Below, piece after piece: positions 1 to 8,434 of a stretch of DNA of 64,000 bases. The stretch lies in contig NZ_JBHRXK010000006.1 of the NCBI RefSeq assembly GCF_042648505.1, positions 1 to 64,000 of the forward strand, written 5' to 3'. Both the position numbers and the translations under genes were made by a program. This stretch comes from Lysobacter_L cavernae. GTDB lineage: Bacteria > Pseudomonadota > Gammaproteobacteria > Xanthomonadales > Xanthomonadaceae. The notes below the pieces were generated by a model that did not search any database, was not told where the DNA came from, and saw only the letters and a list, made by a program, of their open reading frames with translations. Position 1 is the first letter of the stretch. The number at the start of each line of letters is the position of its first letter.

Positions 1-27
1 GCTGTCGGTAAAGCGGGACTGCTTCAT
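1..27 (-). mobile_element. 5' end of an IS3-type transposase OrfA (cut by window edge)
   Basis: Nine codons read leftward from an ATG at 27 and give MKQSRFTDS, which resembles the usual opening of IS3-family OrfA proteins (MK.SRFT). A strong ribosome-binding site, GAGGAGG, lies just upstream at 32-38. The rest of the element is outside the window, so family and completeness cannot be judged. It would put a second IS3 element beside the effector island, in addition to the orfB fragment at 2500-3319. Confidence 0.45.
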
Positions 28-125
28 GGAACCTCCTCGGGAAAGACTACGAGAAAATTCCACCTATGGCGTCAGCTAACTGGCGGGGGGATTACCGCTA
101 CACTACGCCAGAAGGATTGTAAAAC

Positions 126-677
126 ATGAAGCGCAAATTTTTTCTGGTTATTCTTTTTGCCGCCATATTGTTTTCACGTAACGGATTGGCGCAGCAGCCT
201 GATATAGCTACCGAGATTGCATCCGACCCAGTTAGGATCAATTTCCCCATAACAGGCTCCATTCTGCAGTTCCTCTACGTGAGGCGAAATGCCGACACTG
301 ACCCGAGCATCGACGTTTACAGCATAAGTCCCAAGGGAAACGCACTTACCGCCGAGTATGTCGCCGAAATTGGGCCACAAGGTGGCCCTCCGAACATTCA
401 GTCAGTATTTCTGAAGGATGTCGACAAAAATGGCAGCCAGGAACTTCTACTGCTTGTTTCCTGGGAAATCAGACACCCAGGCCTCAGCACCTCCGGCAAC
501 TATTACCGCACCTATGTATATGCCAACAGGCCGGCCGCCGAAGGCCGCGGTTTTCTTCGCCTCACCGACATAGAGAAGAAGATCGGGTCTGGGTTGGATG
601 GCACGCTTGAAGGTAAGAAGGTCACATTTCCCTACAAGGACGCCCGCAGCATTCGTACGCTTCTTGATCAAAAATAA
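126..677 (+). CDS. Secreted hypothetical protein, possible orphan T6SS immunity protein
   Basis: A 183-residue protein with a clear Sec signal peptide (basic MKRK, then a hydrophobic run to about residue 20, with likely cleavage after LAQ or GLA). The mature part has an acidic loop, DVDKNGSQEL, of the DxDxNGxxEL type seen in FG-GAP/VCBS or EF-hand-like calcium loops. I do not recognise the family. The gene is visibly lower in GC than the core genes and sits beside vgrG remnants. A decayed copy of its 3' end lies at 1341-1414, so the gene was once duplicated, a common history for immunity genes. The immunity role is inferred from context only. Confidence 0.6.
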   Translation: MKRKFFLVILFAAILFSRNGLAQQPDIATEIASDPVRINFPITGSILQFLYVRRNADTDPSIDVYSISPKGNALTAEYVAEIGPQGGPPNIQSVFLKDVDKNGSQELLLLVSWEIRHPGLSTSGNYYRTYVYANRPAAEGRGFLRLTDIEKKIGSGLDGTLEGKKVTFPYKDARSIRTLLDQK

Positions 678-742
678 ACGCCAACCAGAGCGGCTTACTT
701 ACCAAGGGACAAAGAAGCGGAATTCTTTGAGAGAGGCCTGAA

Positions 743-1318
743 ATGCGACTGTTGGGAATAATCACGGCACTATTCGCACTTTGCTACCCGCATCAAGTTT
801 CATCGCAAAGCCAGTCCCAGGCCTGCAACAGCATTGTTACCAAGGATCTTTTGGCATGCGCCTCCGATAAGCTGAAAAAGGCTGATGCACATTTAAATTC
901 AAACTACCGAAAAGCCCTGGCACTGCTTCCCGCCAAGAAGCCGACACTCAAGGAAGCGCAAATTTCCTGGCTTAGCTTTAGAGATGAATACTGTCAGGAT
1001 ATCTATACAGAGACACTGCCTGGAAACGAAGCCGACATCGAGAGGACGCTGTGTCTTGCCCTGCTGACTTCTGATCGCGCGGCCGAGATAGAGCGCCTCT
1101 ATACCTCAAGCCAGGACCGTGAATTCTATAGAGCAGTTAGCGCTCTGGAACGAGCTGGTTATGACCGAGCTGAACTTATGGGTAAGCTAAAAAATAGTGC
1201 TTCGCAAGACCAAAAATGGTCGAGGTATGTTTCTCAGAACTGCGAACTCCAAGGACAAGTGAAGAAGGAGAACGAAGATAACTGCAAGGCTCGAACGAAC
1301 TTCAACCGTAGCTACTAG
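743..1318 (+). CDS. LprI/DUF1311-family periplasmic protein
   Basis: A 191-residue protein with an N-terminal signal peptide (hydrophobic to about residue 20). Residues 27-115 carry the LprI/DUF1311 pattern: paired cysteines early in the domain (QACNSI, LLACAS), a helical repeat, then AQ..WL.FRDEYC and a later TLCLALLT cysteine. Members of the family include lysozyme inhibitors and many uncharacterised envelope proteins. It lies 65 nt after the 126-677 gene on the same strand, probably co-transcribed with it, in low-GC DNA next to T6SS remnants. It may protect the periplasm from peptidoglycan-cleaving effectors; that role is inferred. Confidence 0.65.
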   Translation: MRLLGIITALFALCYPHQVSSQSQSQACNSIVTKDLLACASDKLKKADAHLNSNYRKALALLPAKKPTLKEAQISWLSFRDEYCQDIYTETLPGNEADIERTLCLALLTSDRAAEIERLYTSSQDREFYRAVSALERAGYDRAELMGKLKNSASQDQKWSRYVSQNCELQGQVKKENEDNCKARTNFNRSY

Positions 1319-1340
1319 CCGACTATCACATGTTACTGAT

Positions 1341-1414
1341 GGCGACAAAGCGAAAATTTTTCCCCTTATAAGGATGCCTAGAGCATTCGCTCGCTTTTTG
1401 ATCAAGGCGGTTAA
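1341..1414 (+). pseudogene. Decayed 3' end of a paralogue of the 126-677 gene
   Basis: Translation gives G-D-K-A-K-I-F-P, then after a frame change in a CCCC run YKDA-stop-SIRSLFDQ. This matches the C-terminus of the 126-677 protein (GKKVTFPYKDARSIRTLLDQK). The Arg codon CGC has become TAG. It is too short to encode anything, but shows that a second copy of this gene once stood immediately before the vgrG fragment. Confidence 0.7.
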
Positions 1415-1464
1415 ACACGGCTCGTGATTGTTGCTTAGCTCGCTCTTTTCCAACCTGGCTTCAT

Positions 1465-2490
1465 CCAAATCTCGAACACGGCAGCTACCGCAACCGTTTC
1501 CTCGCCGTGCCGGCCGACACCGCCCTCGTGCCATTGGCGCGGCCCAAGCCGCTCGCCCCCGGCGCGCAGACCGCGCGCGTGGTCGGCCTGCCCGACGCCG
1601 CCAACACCGCCAGCCGCGACCATCAGGTCCGCATCCAGTTCGCCTGGCAGCGCGGCACCGCGCCACACACCGGCGGCCTCGACGACGCCGGCTCCAGCAG
1701 CCACCCCGACGGCCACGCACCGGGCGACCACACCTGCGGCACCTGGGTACGCGTGGCCGAGTGGCTGGCCGGCCCCAACTGGGGCAGCCACGCCCTGCCG
1801 CGCATCGGCGCCGAGGTGCTGGTCGAGTTCCTGCACGCCGACATCGACCAGCCGGTGGTCAGCGGCCAGTTGTTCAACGGTGACGTTGCACCACCGTTCG
1901 CGTTGAGCGACGCCAGCAACCACCTCGGCACGCTCTCGGGCCTGCACACGCAATCGCTCGACGGCAGCGGCACCCAGCAATGGCTGGTCGACGATGCCCC
2001 CGGCCAGCTGCGCCAGCGCCTGCACACCAGCCTGGCCGACAGTCGACTCGAGCTGGGCTACCTGATCGACCACCACAACGGACAGCGCGGCGCCCTGCGC
2101 GGCCAGGGCTTCGACCTGGCCACCCTGGGCTGGGCCAACCTGCAGGCCGGCCAGGGCGTGCTGCTCTCGGCCAGCGCCCGCGCCAACGCCGCCTCGACCC
2201 AGTTCGACGTCGCCGAGGCGGTGTCGCAAATGCGCGGCGCCGAGCAGACCGCGCAGGCGCTCAGCGACGCCGCCGGCCAGCACCGGGTCATGGCGCTGGC
2301 CGCCAATGCCGGGCAGACCGCGCTGATCGCCGCGCTCGATGTCGAACACGACGGCCGCTACACCGGCCCCGTCAACGGCCAGGCGGCGACCAAGCCGTCC
2401 GGCGGCTCACGCAACGGCGGAACCCCAGTCGAACGGTTCGCGCGGCCGCTGCTGTTCGTCGAATCCCCCGACCGCATCGCCGCCGCGTAA
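1465..2490 (+). pseudogene. VgrG internal fragment, truncated at both ends
   Basis: The reading frame carries VgrG landmarks: HGSYRNRF and AVPADTALVPL (the segment before the spike), QTARVVGLP, VRIQFAWQRG, TWVRVAEW and the OB-fold core ALPRIGAEVLVEFL followed by DIDQPVVSGQLFN. The N-terminal gp27/gp5-like half is absent. At the 3' end the frame runs to FARPLLFVESPD and stops, where an intact VgrG would continue into its DUF2345 needle. An IS3 fragment begins directly downstream, so an insertion or a deletion next to it probably removed the tail. The sequence is diverged from the intact vgrG at 13059-15953 and represents another allele. Confidence 0.85.
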
Positions 2491-2499
2491 GCTTCCCCG

Positions 2500-3319
2500 T
2501 CAAGCAGACAGTTCTAAAATAGAACTTCTGGCGGCTTGTTGGCGGTATTCGGCCGGTGTCAGATCGCCCAAGGCGTCGTGCGGTCGCTGTTCGTTGTACT
2601 CCTGCATCCACCACCATGTCGCCTCCCGAACATCGTCGAGGGTAGCGAACAGGTACTGACTCATGACCTCCTCGCGGAACGTCCGGTTGAAGCGTTCGAT
2701 GTAGGCGTTCTGGTTGGGTTTTCCCGGTTGGATGTACTGGATGGCCATGCCGTTGGCCTTGGCCCATTGCACGAAGGCCTCGCCCAGGAACTCTGGGCCG
2801 TTGTCGGTCCGAAGCACCTGTGGCAGGGCATGGTCGCGCTTGAGTTGCTCGAAGATGCGCACCTGCTGTAGAGACGAGATCGACGTGTCGACCTCGATGT
2901 GCAGTACCTCGCGGTTGAAGTCATCCACGACGTTGAAGGTGCGGAAGCGACGACCGTTGGCGAGCGCGTCGGACATGAGGTCGGCCGACCACACCGTGTC
3001 CGGCATCCTCGGGACGTACAGCGGTACGCGCTCGCGTTTTGGCAGTCGGCGTTTGGCCTTGCGGCGCAGGTTGAGCTTCATGGCGATGTACACGCGGTAG
3101 ATTCGCTGGTGGTTCCACTCCGGACGGCGGCGTTTCAGCAGCTTCCGGCATTTCCAATAGCCCCGGGCGGGGCGCTCCTCAACCAGGCCTGCCAGGGCGG
3201 CAATAATCTCGGCATCGCGCACCGTCCAGTCCAGTGGCGGGCGATACCAAGCGGCACGGGACAATCCGAGGTAACCGCAGGACCGGCTCAGTGATCGCCT
3301 GTGAACTTCCGTCAGGAAA
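2500..3319 (-). mobile_element. IS3-family transposase OrfB (orfA missing)
   Basis: The minus frame encodes an IS3-type integrase with all three catalytic residues: Asp in WSADLMSDAL, Asp in LRTDNGPEFLG and Glu in NAYIERFNRTFREEV. The N-terminal HTH-like region (SCGYLGLSRAAWY) and GYWKCRKLLKRR are also typical of OrfB. IS3 OrfB is normally made by frameshifting from orfA, but no orfA is found: at about 3320 the sequence changes abruptly to a vgrG remnant. The open frame continues to 3363 only by reading that remnant out of frame. The element is therefore truncated and probably not autonomous. Confidence 0.85.
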
Positions 3320-3432
3320 GGAACTGGCTGCCGAGACCCCGGGGCCGGCGTAACGTGGGCCACGCGCAGCCAGCAACTGTCGGTCGCGGTGTCCGCATCG
3401 GCCGCGTCCGACTAGAAATGGAACCGCACCTC
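3320..3432 (-). pseudogene. Short vgrG remnant (OB-fold region)
   Basis: About 110 nt align closely with 14441-14545 of the intact vgrG (the stretch coding FHFQSDAADTDT...SCWLRVA). Differences include a 2-nt insertion, a 1-nt deletion and a CAG to TAG change (Gln to stop) on the coding strand. One side abuts the IS3 orfB; the other ends a few bases before the stop of the Tli4-type gene. It marks an old recombination or insertion breakpoint inside vgrG. Confidence 0.8.
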
Positions 3433-3437
3433 GCCGC

Positions 3438-4466
3438 TTAGCGCTCCGATCGCAGCCTCAAGCTGCCCACCATCGATTTCCACAGATCATCAATCTGCTC
3501 GTCATTTAGCGTCGCCTTCGCAGATTCATCCGTTATCAGCTGCGCCTCAATGAACGGCCTCAGCGGGTCCTTGGGCACCCCCTGCGCACTCCAGAAATAC
3601 TTGTAAATACGGCCGCCGCCTCCACGCGGGGCGCTGATGTCAATCTCATAACCTAACTGTCCGCCGTAGCTTTCTTTGCCGCGCCGGATAGTGTTAAGAC
3701 CTTGAGTTTGGCTGGACAGATGGGCAAGCTCGCCGCCGACTCGATCGGCTAACGACGGCTCGTTGTCGGCCTTATGAAGACCGGAGAGATCGACACTGAA
3801 TTTAACTTCAGGATGCTGGGGAAAGGTTGCATACAACGTCGCACGACCGCCGACGTCCTGTCGCCCTTCCTCTACGAACAGTCCTTCGCCTACACAGAAG
3901 CCTGATGATGTTGGCACTTCGCCAGGGCGCAGCGGCTTGAAGCGCCCAGCGGTCTGGATCAGCGCGTCGCGCACAGCAGGATAGCGCCCTGCACCACTGT
4001 GCTTTTCCTGGAAACGGTAATGTTCATTGCCATAGAGTTTGTGCAACTCGGCGATGAAAGCCCCACTGCCTTCGGTGGAATGGTAAGCCAGCACCGCCTC
4101 TTCGGAGGTCGCCGTGAACCCGAGCAGACGTGTAGGCGCCACGCTCAAGTAACCATCGACCTTCATTTTGCGAGCCAGCGGCGAATCGGGAACCTGGGTT
4201 TTCTTTGCATCCAGTTCGGCCGCACGCTTGCGCAGAGAACCTTCGATCGCCGAAAAATCTTTGGCCTGTCCCTGCTGTTCGACCTCGACGTTGTAATAGC
4301 TTCCGTCAACCTTGACACGCGCCCCTGTTGGAAGGTCGACCAGAAAGTGGCCAATACACCAGGTACTGGTGTGATTTTCGCTCGCCATGGATTTCTCACT
4401 AGAGGATGCGGTCGCACAGGCCACCAGAACAATGGTGGCGCCAAGCGCGAGAGGGAACCGGGGCAT
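3438..4466 (-). CDS. Tli4-family T6SS immunity lipoprotein
   Basis: A 342-residue predicted lipoprotein: a short hydrophobic leader ending in a lipobox (VLVAC, Cys17), which places it at the membrane facing the periplasm. The mature protein starts with CIGHFLVDLPTGARV, and a second CVGEGLFVEEG motif lies near residue 192; the C-terminus reads MVGSLRLR. This two-domain layout fits Tli4 (Tli4_N and Tli4_C), the immunity proteins that neutralise Tle4 phospholipases in the periplasm. It lies 21 nt downstream of the Tle4-like lipase fragment on the same strand, its expected partner. The GC content is lower than in the core genes. Since the lipase is truncated, this may now act as an orphan defence gene. 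Confidence 0.75.
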   Translation of the reverse strand: MPRFPLALGATIVLVACATASSSEKSMASENHTSTWCIGHFLVDLPTGARVKVDGSYYNVEVEQQGQAKDFSAIEGSLRKRAAELDAKKTQVPDSPLARKMKVDGYLSVAPTRLLGFTATSEEAVLAYHSTEGSGAFIAELHKLYGNEHYRFQEKHSGAGRYPAVRDALIQTAGRFKPLRPGEVPTSSGFCVGEGLFVEEGRQDVGGRATLYATFPQHPEVKFSVDLSGLHKADNEPSLADRVGGELAHLSSQTQGLNTIRRGKESYGGQLGYEIDISAPRGGGGRIYKYFWSAQGVPKDPLRPFIEAQLITDESAKATLNDEQIDDLWKSMVGSLRLRSER

Positions 4467-4487
4467 GTGGGACTCTCCTGCTCATGA

Positions 4488-5375
4488 TCACGATATCCGC
4501 TTCAATATTTTTCCAATGGCGTACAAGGAAACTTGGCGCGCACCCTCATCATCATAGAAGCCCGCGTGGGCCTCACTCATCTGCGTCAGCTTGAAGCTCT
4601 GCCGGTATCCACCGGCTAATTCGGGGCCTGCACCGGAGTTGTGGGGCACGGTGTCGTCACCAGGCTCAGCCGGGGCGGCGATCTCGAACTCGAATTCGCG
4701 CCCTCCAACCCGAACGGAAACTGGATTGCTCTCACCCGGACGCGGCAGCGCGGCCAGCAATCCCGCTGCGTCGGCCTTTATCGCATCGTCGGACTTCCAC
4801 ACCACATTTTGGTAACTGCGCAAGCCGGGATCAGCACCGTAGTGCGAATAGGTTTCGGCGTGATAGCCGGTCCTCAGCGTGACATGGAAGTCGTTGGCGA
4901 TCAGCAGATTGGACAGGTAGGATTCACGGGGTGAAATGGGAATCTTGGCATTTTGTGTGGAGCCTGCCGGGTCCACGAGCTGTTCATCGACCAGACGCCA
5001 CCAGCGATCCTTTTCATAGTAAATCTCGGCATATGGATCGCTTTCCGGTAGCGCCAGAACAGCCTCTCCGTCCACGCCCTTGGCCTGCAGCCACCCATTG
5101 CCATACTGATGGTTTGGCAACAGCTCCAACGGACCTGGTGCATTGGCGAAGATAGCGGTGATCTGGGCAGCATTACGACCGAGGACAAACCGACTCAGGC
5201 CGCTATAGCCTGCCCGCACATGATGGTACGCAGCGCCGGCACCATTGGCTGGCATCACGCCGTGGCCCACGCCCAGCATCTTGTCCTCGGCATCGCCGTA
5301 CTGGTTATGCAAGGCGGCCCGGGTGACCAACCCACCCATCGAATGCGTCAGCACCACCACCTTGTCGCTGCGCAC
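4488..5375 (-). pseudogene. Tle4-like T6SS lipase, N-terminally truncated
   Basis: The 295-residue frame opens directly on the nucleophile elbow (KVVVLTHSMGGLV, Ser about residue 12). It continues with motifs of the Tle3/Tle4 lipase group: HGVMPANGAGAAY, RAGYSGL, FANAPGPLELLPN and DPYAEIYY. Later candidates for the catalytic Asp (PGDDTVP) and His (EAHAGFY) are present. The beta-strands and oxyanion loop that precede the elbow are missing. The frame meets a stop just upstream, and the GTG start is 7 nt from the stop of the preceding Tle1 gene, so the 5' part was probably lost when the Tle1 gene was joined here. The adjacent Tli4 gene favours Tle4 over Tle3. A separately translated product cannot be excluded. 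Confidence 0.7.
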
Positions 5376-5382
5376 ACTCGAA

Positions 5383-7038
5383 TTAGTGGCTCACGTCGAC
5401 AGGTCTGTACTTGGTGTCGCCGAAATAGATGCATCTCCAATCGGTCAGCTGGCCACCTAGGAGTCCAAAGTGCGCAATCGAATCATGTGAGAACCGATCG
5501 AAGAAGCGGGTCACCGGTTCCGGCAGAGGCTCTGGATTGTCCCAGGCACGCAGCATGGCCCCCTCGGCCATATTCAAGTGTTCGCCCTTCTCACGCTTGC
5601 GATAGATCTTCTTGATGCCGTCGTCGAGGTCACGGTCTTCGCTGCGCAATTGCTTCTGGTATTTCTTGACCGTGGACAACCTCTCGCGAAGGGCACGCTC
5701 TTCCGTCGCCGCCGTTTCATACTGTGCCTGCAGCTTCGGATCCGCAATGGATGGGTAAGTGTCGAACGGACGCAATTGCGACTCAAGACGCATCCTTTCC
5801 CGCCGGACCGTACGCAGCTCGGCTTCGAGTCTGGTCCGCTCTTCGCTCATGCGCGCCATGGAGGCGGTGTTGTCATGGTGCTCGACACGATGCTTCAGCC
5901 AGCGATGCAGCAGTTCCATGTGCCCCACCTGCACCTCTTCGAGGCGACCTTGCTTCTTCGGCACTGCCTGCAGGTAGGCGTTGTAGACCTCACGCAATTC
6001 GGGGTCGTCCTTGTTGAACTCTTCCTGCACTCGACCTGGGAGATCGGAAAAGCTCTGAAACAGCACCCCGGCTGCGAACGCCATATCGTACATTTCGTGC
6101 AAGGCAAAACGGGCGATGGTATTTTCACGCCCCTGATAGTCCGGCGCATAGCCCCCGCCCACGTCCGAATGCACCCCGGGATACCAGATCTCGATCGCGT
6201 TGTCGGGGTAACGGGCATCGACCCGGGTCGAGTCCAGCGGAAACAGACGCCGTGCCTCGTGCGCGGCGGTCATGTGCACGCTCTGCTCCACCATGCCGGA
6301 CAACTTCACGTCTTCGGCCCAGCCGTTGTGACCGCCGTTGCGACTGTACATCGCATCCGGGAACATCCGCTCCCAGGCCGAGCACACGGTATCGAACAGG
6401 CCGGCAAAGGCGATCCGGATCGGCTTGTCGCGATAGTGATAACGCCCGTCATCCTGTTTGCACTTGCCCGTCAGGTCGCGGATGAACGCCCGTGCCTGAG
6501 CCGCCCCGCGCGAGAAACCGAACACGTTGACGTTGACCAGCAGGATCTTGACCTCGGCCGGGTAGCTGTCGATCAGCTCGTCCAGTCGCTTCAGGGCGTA
6601 GTCAATCCGGTCGTCGGCACGCGCGCCGCGGGCCAGGCCGGGAGTCCCGCCTTCGTCTCCAATCTTGTCGAAGGGCGTGCCGACGCCGGGGATGTAATCC
6701 GGCAGGATGTTGGGTGCTCGGGGTTTATGCGCCAGGGAGAGCTTGGCAATATTGCTCATGGCACCGGTGTCCCGGTCCTGCTCGAGGTTGTTGCCGGTAC
6801 CGTCGAAGAACACGGTGTAGTGCAGCGTTTGCGTGCACCCCGTCATGGCCTCCTCTTTTTCTGGGGCAGTGCAGGCCAGTGCGTCCTGGCGTTGGCGCCG
6901 CTCCTGATCGGTCAGCTTGCGCATACCGCGCGCCAGTCGCGCCGTGCGGGCGGTGGCGTCGGCATCGGGAATCGGATCGGGCGATCCCGGCACCAGATCC
7001 ACCTGACCGGAAATCTTGCTGACATAGTCGATGCTCAT
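5383..7038 (-). CDS. Tle1-family T6SS phospholipase effector (DUF2235)
   Basis: A 551-residue alpha/beta-hydrolase of the DUF2235 group. Visible landmarks are FFDGTGNN (about 77-84), the nucleophile elbow GFSRGAA (Ser about 176), FDTV (Asp about 216) and YPGVHSDVGGGY (His about 290), consistent with the Tle1 Ser-Asp-His triad. About residues 393-505 form a long charged coiled coil interrupting the fold. Known Tle1 enzymes are phospholipases A delivered by VgrG into rival cells. The start overlaps the stop of the upstream lipoprotein gene (ATGA), showing translational coupling. The gene follows vgrG remnant, DUF4123 adaptor and DUF3304-like gene in one minus-strand run. Confidence 0.88.
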   Translation of the reverse strand: MSIDYVSKISGQVDLVPGSPDPIPDADATARTARLARGMRKLTDQERRQRQDALACTAPEKEEAMTGCTQTLHYTVFFDGTGNNLEQDRDTGAMSNIAKLSLAHKPRAPNILPDYIPGVGTPFDKIGDEGGTPGLARGARADDRIDYALKRLDELIDSYPAEVKILLVNVNVFGFSRGAAQARAFIRDLTGKCKQDDGRYHYRDKPIRIAFAGLFDTVCSAWERMFPDAMYSRNGGHNGWAEDVKLSGMVEQSVHMTAAHEARRLFPLDSTRVDARYPDNAIEIWYPGVHSDVGGGYAPDYQGRENTIARFALHEMYDMAFAAGVLFQSFSDLPGRVQEEFNKDDPELREVYNAYLQAVPKKQGRLEEVQVGHMELLHRWLKHRVEHHDNTASMARMSEERTRLEAELRTVRRERMRLESQLRPFDTYPSIADPKLQAQYETAATEERALRERLSTVKKYQKQLRSEDRDLDDGIKKIYRKREKGEHLNMAEGAMLRAWDNPEPLPEPVTRFFDRFSHDSIAHFGLLGGQLTDWRCIYFGDTKYRPVDVSH

Positions 7039-7535
7039 CGCTTGTAGCCCTCGGGTGGCTGGATACGACGAGCCTTCCAGACGTTGGCCATGCCCTGGAT
7101 CAGCTCAGCCTCAACATGGCCATCGGGAAAGAAGTGCAGGATCAATTCGCTTGGATGCTCCGGATAGGGGAACGCGAGTTCCACCATCGCTTCATGAGGC
7201 TCGTCAGGTCGACGTTGATACTTGTTTGTAGAGATGTCGTAAACATCCGCCACGACCCATGTAACTTTGACGCTATGTCGTTTGCTTCGATCTCGCGGCG
7301 CCAACAGTCCAGCGGCAGAACCGCTGTTGCTATGCGCCCCAGCGCCACCAAGCCACATGCCATTTACTCGGATGTCTCCGATATAGCGACCGGTATAGTT
7401 GAAAGCGAAAAGGGAGACGCCCTCACTCACCAACTTGCCGCCTTTCTCGCCACCCTTTGCCATGGCCGCACACCCTCCGAGAAACATCAGTCCCACCATT
7501 AGAGCTACAGCCGCGATCCATCGTCCACTCATCAT
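7035..7535 (-). CDS. DUF3304-like lipoprotein, probable Tle1 immunity
   Basis: A 166-residue lipoprotein with a hydrophobic leader and lipobox (FLGGC, Cys about 22). The core reads FNYTGRYIGDIRVNGMWLGG, then VKVTWV and LHFFPDGHVEAEL. The same pattern (NYT..YI...VNG.W, HF..DGHVE) occurs in the DUF3304 protein of the other cassette at 11614-12228, but this copy lacks that protein's GGGGGACC segment. The start is preceded by GAGGAG. Its position directly before, and overlapping, the lipase gene supports an immunity role in the periplasm; specificity for this lipase is inferred. Confidence 0.7.
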   Translation of the reverse strand: MMSGRWIAAVALMVGLMFLGGCAAMAKGGEKGGKLVSEGVSLFAFNYTGRYIGDIRVNGMWLGGAGAHSNSGSAAGLLAPRDRSKRHSVKVTWVVADVYDISTNKYQRRPDEPHEAMVELAFPYPEHPSELILHFFPDGHVEAELIQGMANVWKARRIQPPEGYKR

Positions 7536-7585
7536 TCACATCTCCTCGCTGCCGTAACAATCTGTGGTCAACATGCTCTCGAAGT

Positions 7586-8431
7586 TCAGTTCGCGTAAAT
7601 ATCTGTGATTACTTGCCGCAACCGACGGCGCCCCGCGCGGACCTCGGCGAGCGGACCAATCCACTCCGGCTGCAGGTGGAAGTCGAATCCGGTCAGCAAC
7701 GCTTCGGCACAGAAGCGCACAGCATCCGGCCCGCCCGTGATGCCGTAGGTCTTGGCAGAATCCAGCACCTGCCGGAAGAAGTCGTAACGCTCCATCTCGA
7801 GCACCGTGTCCAACAGTTCGCCATCCGTGAGGGCGAAATGCTCGATCATGGTGTGCGGGTAACAGCCGTCGATTACTGCATTGCGTTGCTGCTCGTCCAG
7901 TCGAAGCGGGGGAGTGAATGCGTCCATCTCGGTATAGCTTCCGTCCAGCACCTTCCACGAAAGATCTGGTGCCACATACCACCAACGCCGCGCCAGGCTG
8001 AAGAAAGCAGCATGTTGCTCCTGGGTTAGCGCTCCCGCGAGGTGGGGCAGCACGCGACCGTCGAAGTAGCGTGCCAGAGAGCCGGTGTCGTCACCCAACA
8101 CGAGGTCGAGCCGCCGAGTCAGCCGCTGCAGCAGATCATGGAAATGAGCCAGGGTTTCAATCACGGTCACAGCACCCACTGACGTGATTGAGGCGGCCAG
8201 CAGCTGCAATTGCCTTGATGGATCGCCATCTTCAAGCAGTTGCACTAAATAAGGCGAAACATCCGTCGTCTTGTCCGCCATCAGGCCACTGAATAAAGGA
8301 GCGACCATTATTCGCGACGATGACTGGCGCAACAGATGGGATGGCGTCTTGCATTGCGCGCCATCCACCAGCAGGTAGCGCTTTGTTTCAAGTCGCGCGC
8401 GCGTAAGCTGCAACGGAGGAATTTTGACCAT
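7586..8431 (-). CDS. DUF4123 T6SS effector adaptor (Tap/TEC-like)
   Basis: A 281-residue protein with DUF4123 signatures: RYLLVDGAQ near the start, APLFSGL followed by VSPYLVQL, ARYFDGRVLPHLAGAL and QHAAFFSLARRWW. Proteins of this family bind the C-terminal tail of a specific VgrG and load one cognate effector. The gene starts 4 nt after the stop of the broken vgrG (8435-9600) and precedes the lipoprotein and Tle1 genes. It shares only family-level similarity with the other DUF4123 gene at 12225-13055, as expected if each matches its own VgrG tail and lipase. Confidence 0.85.
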   Translation of the reverse strand: MVKIPPLQLTRARLETKRYLLVDGAQCKTPSHLLRQSSSRIMVAPLFSGLMADKTTDVSPYLVQLLEDGDPSRQLQLLAASITSVGAVTVIETLAHFHDLLQRLTRRLDLVLGDDTGSLARYFDGRVLPHLAGALTQEQHAAFFSLARRWWYVAPDLSWKVLDGSYTEMDAFTPPLRLDEQQRNAVIDGCYPHTMIEHFALTDGELLDTVLEMERYDFFRQVLDSAKTYGITGGPDAVRFCAEALLTGFDFHLQPEWIGPLAEVRAGRRRLRQVITDIYAN

Positions 8432-8434
8432 GCC

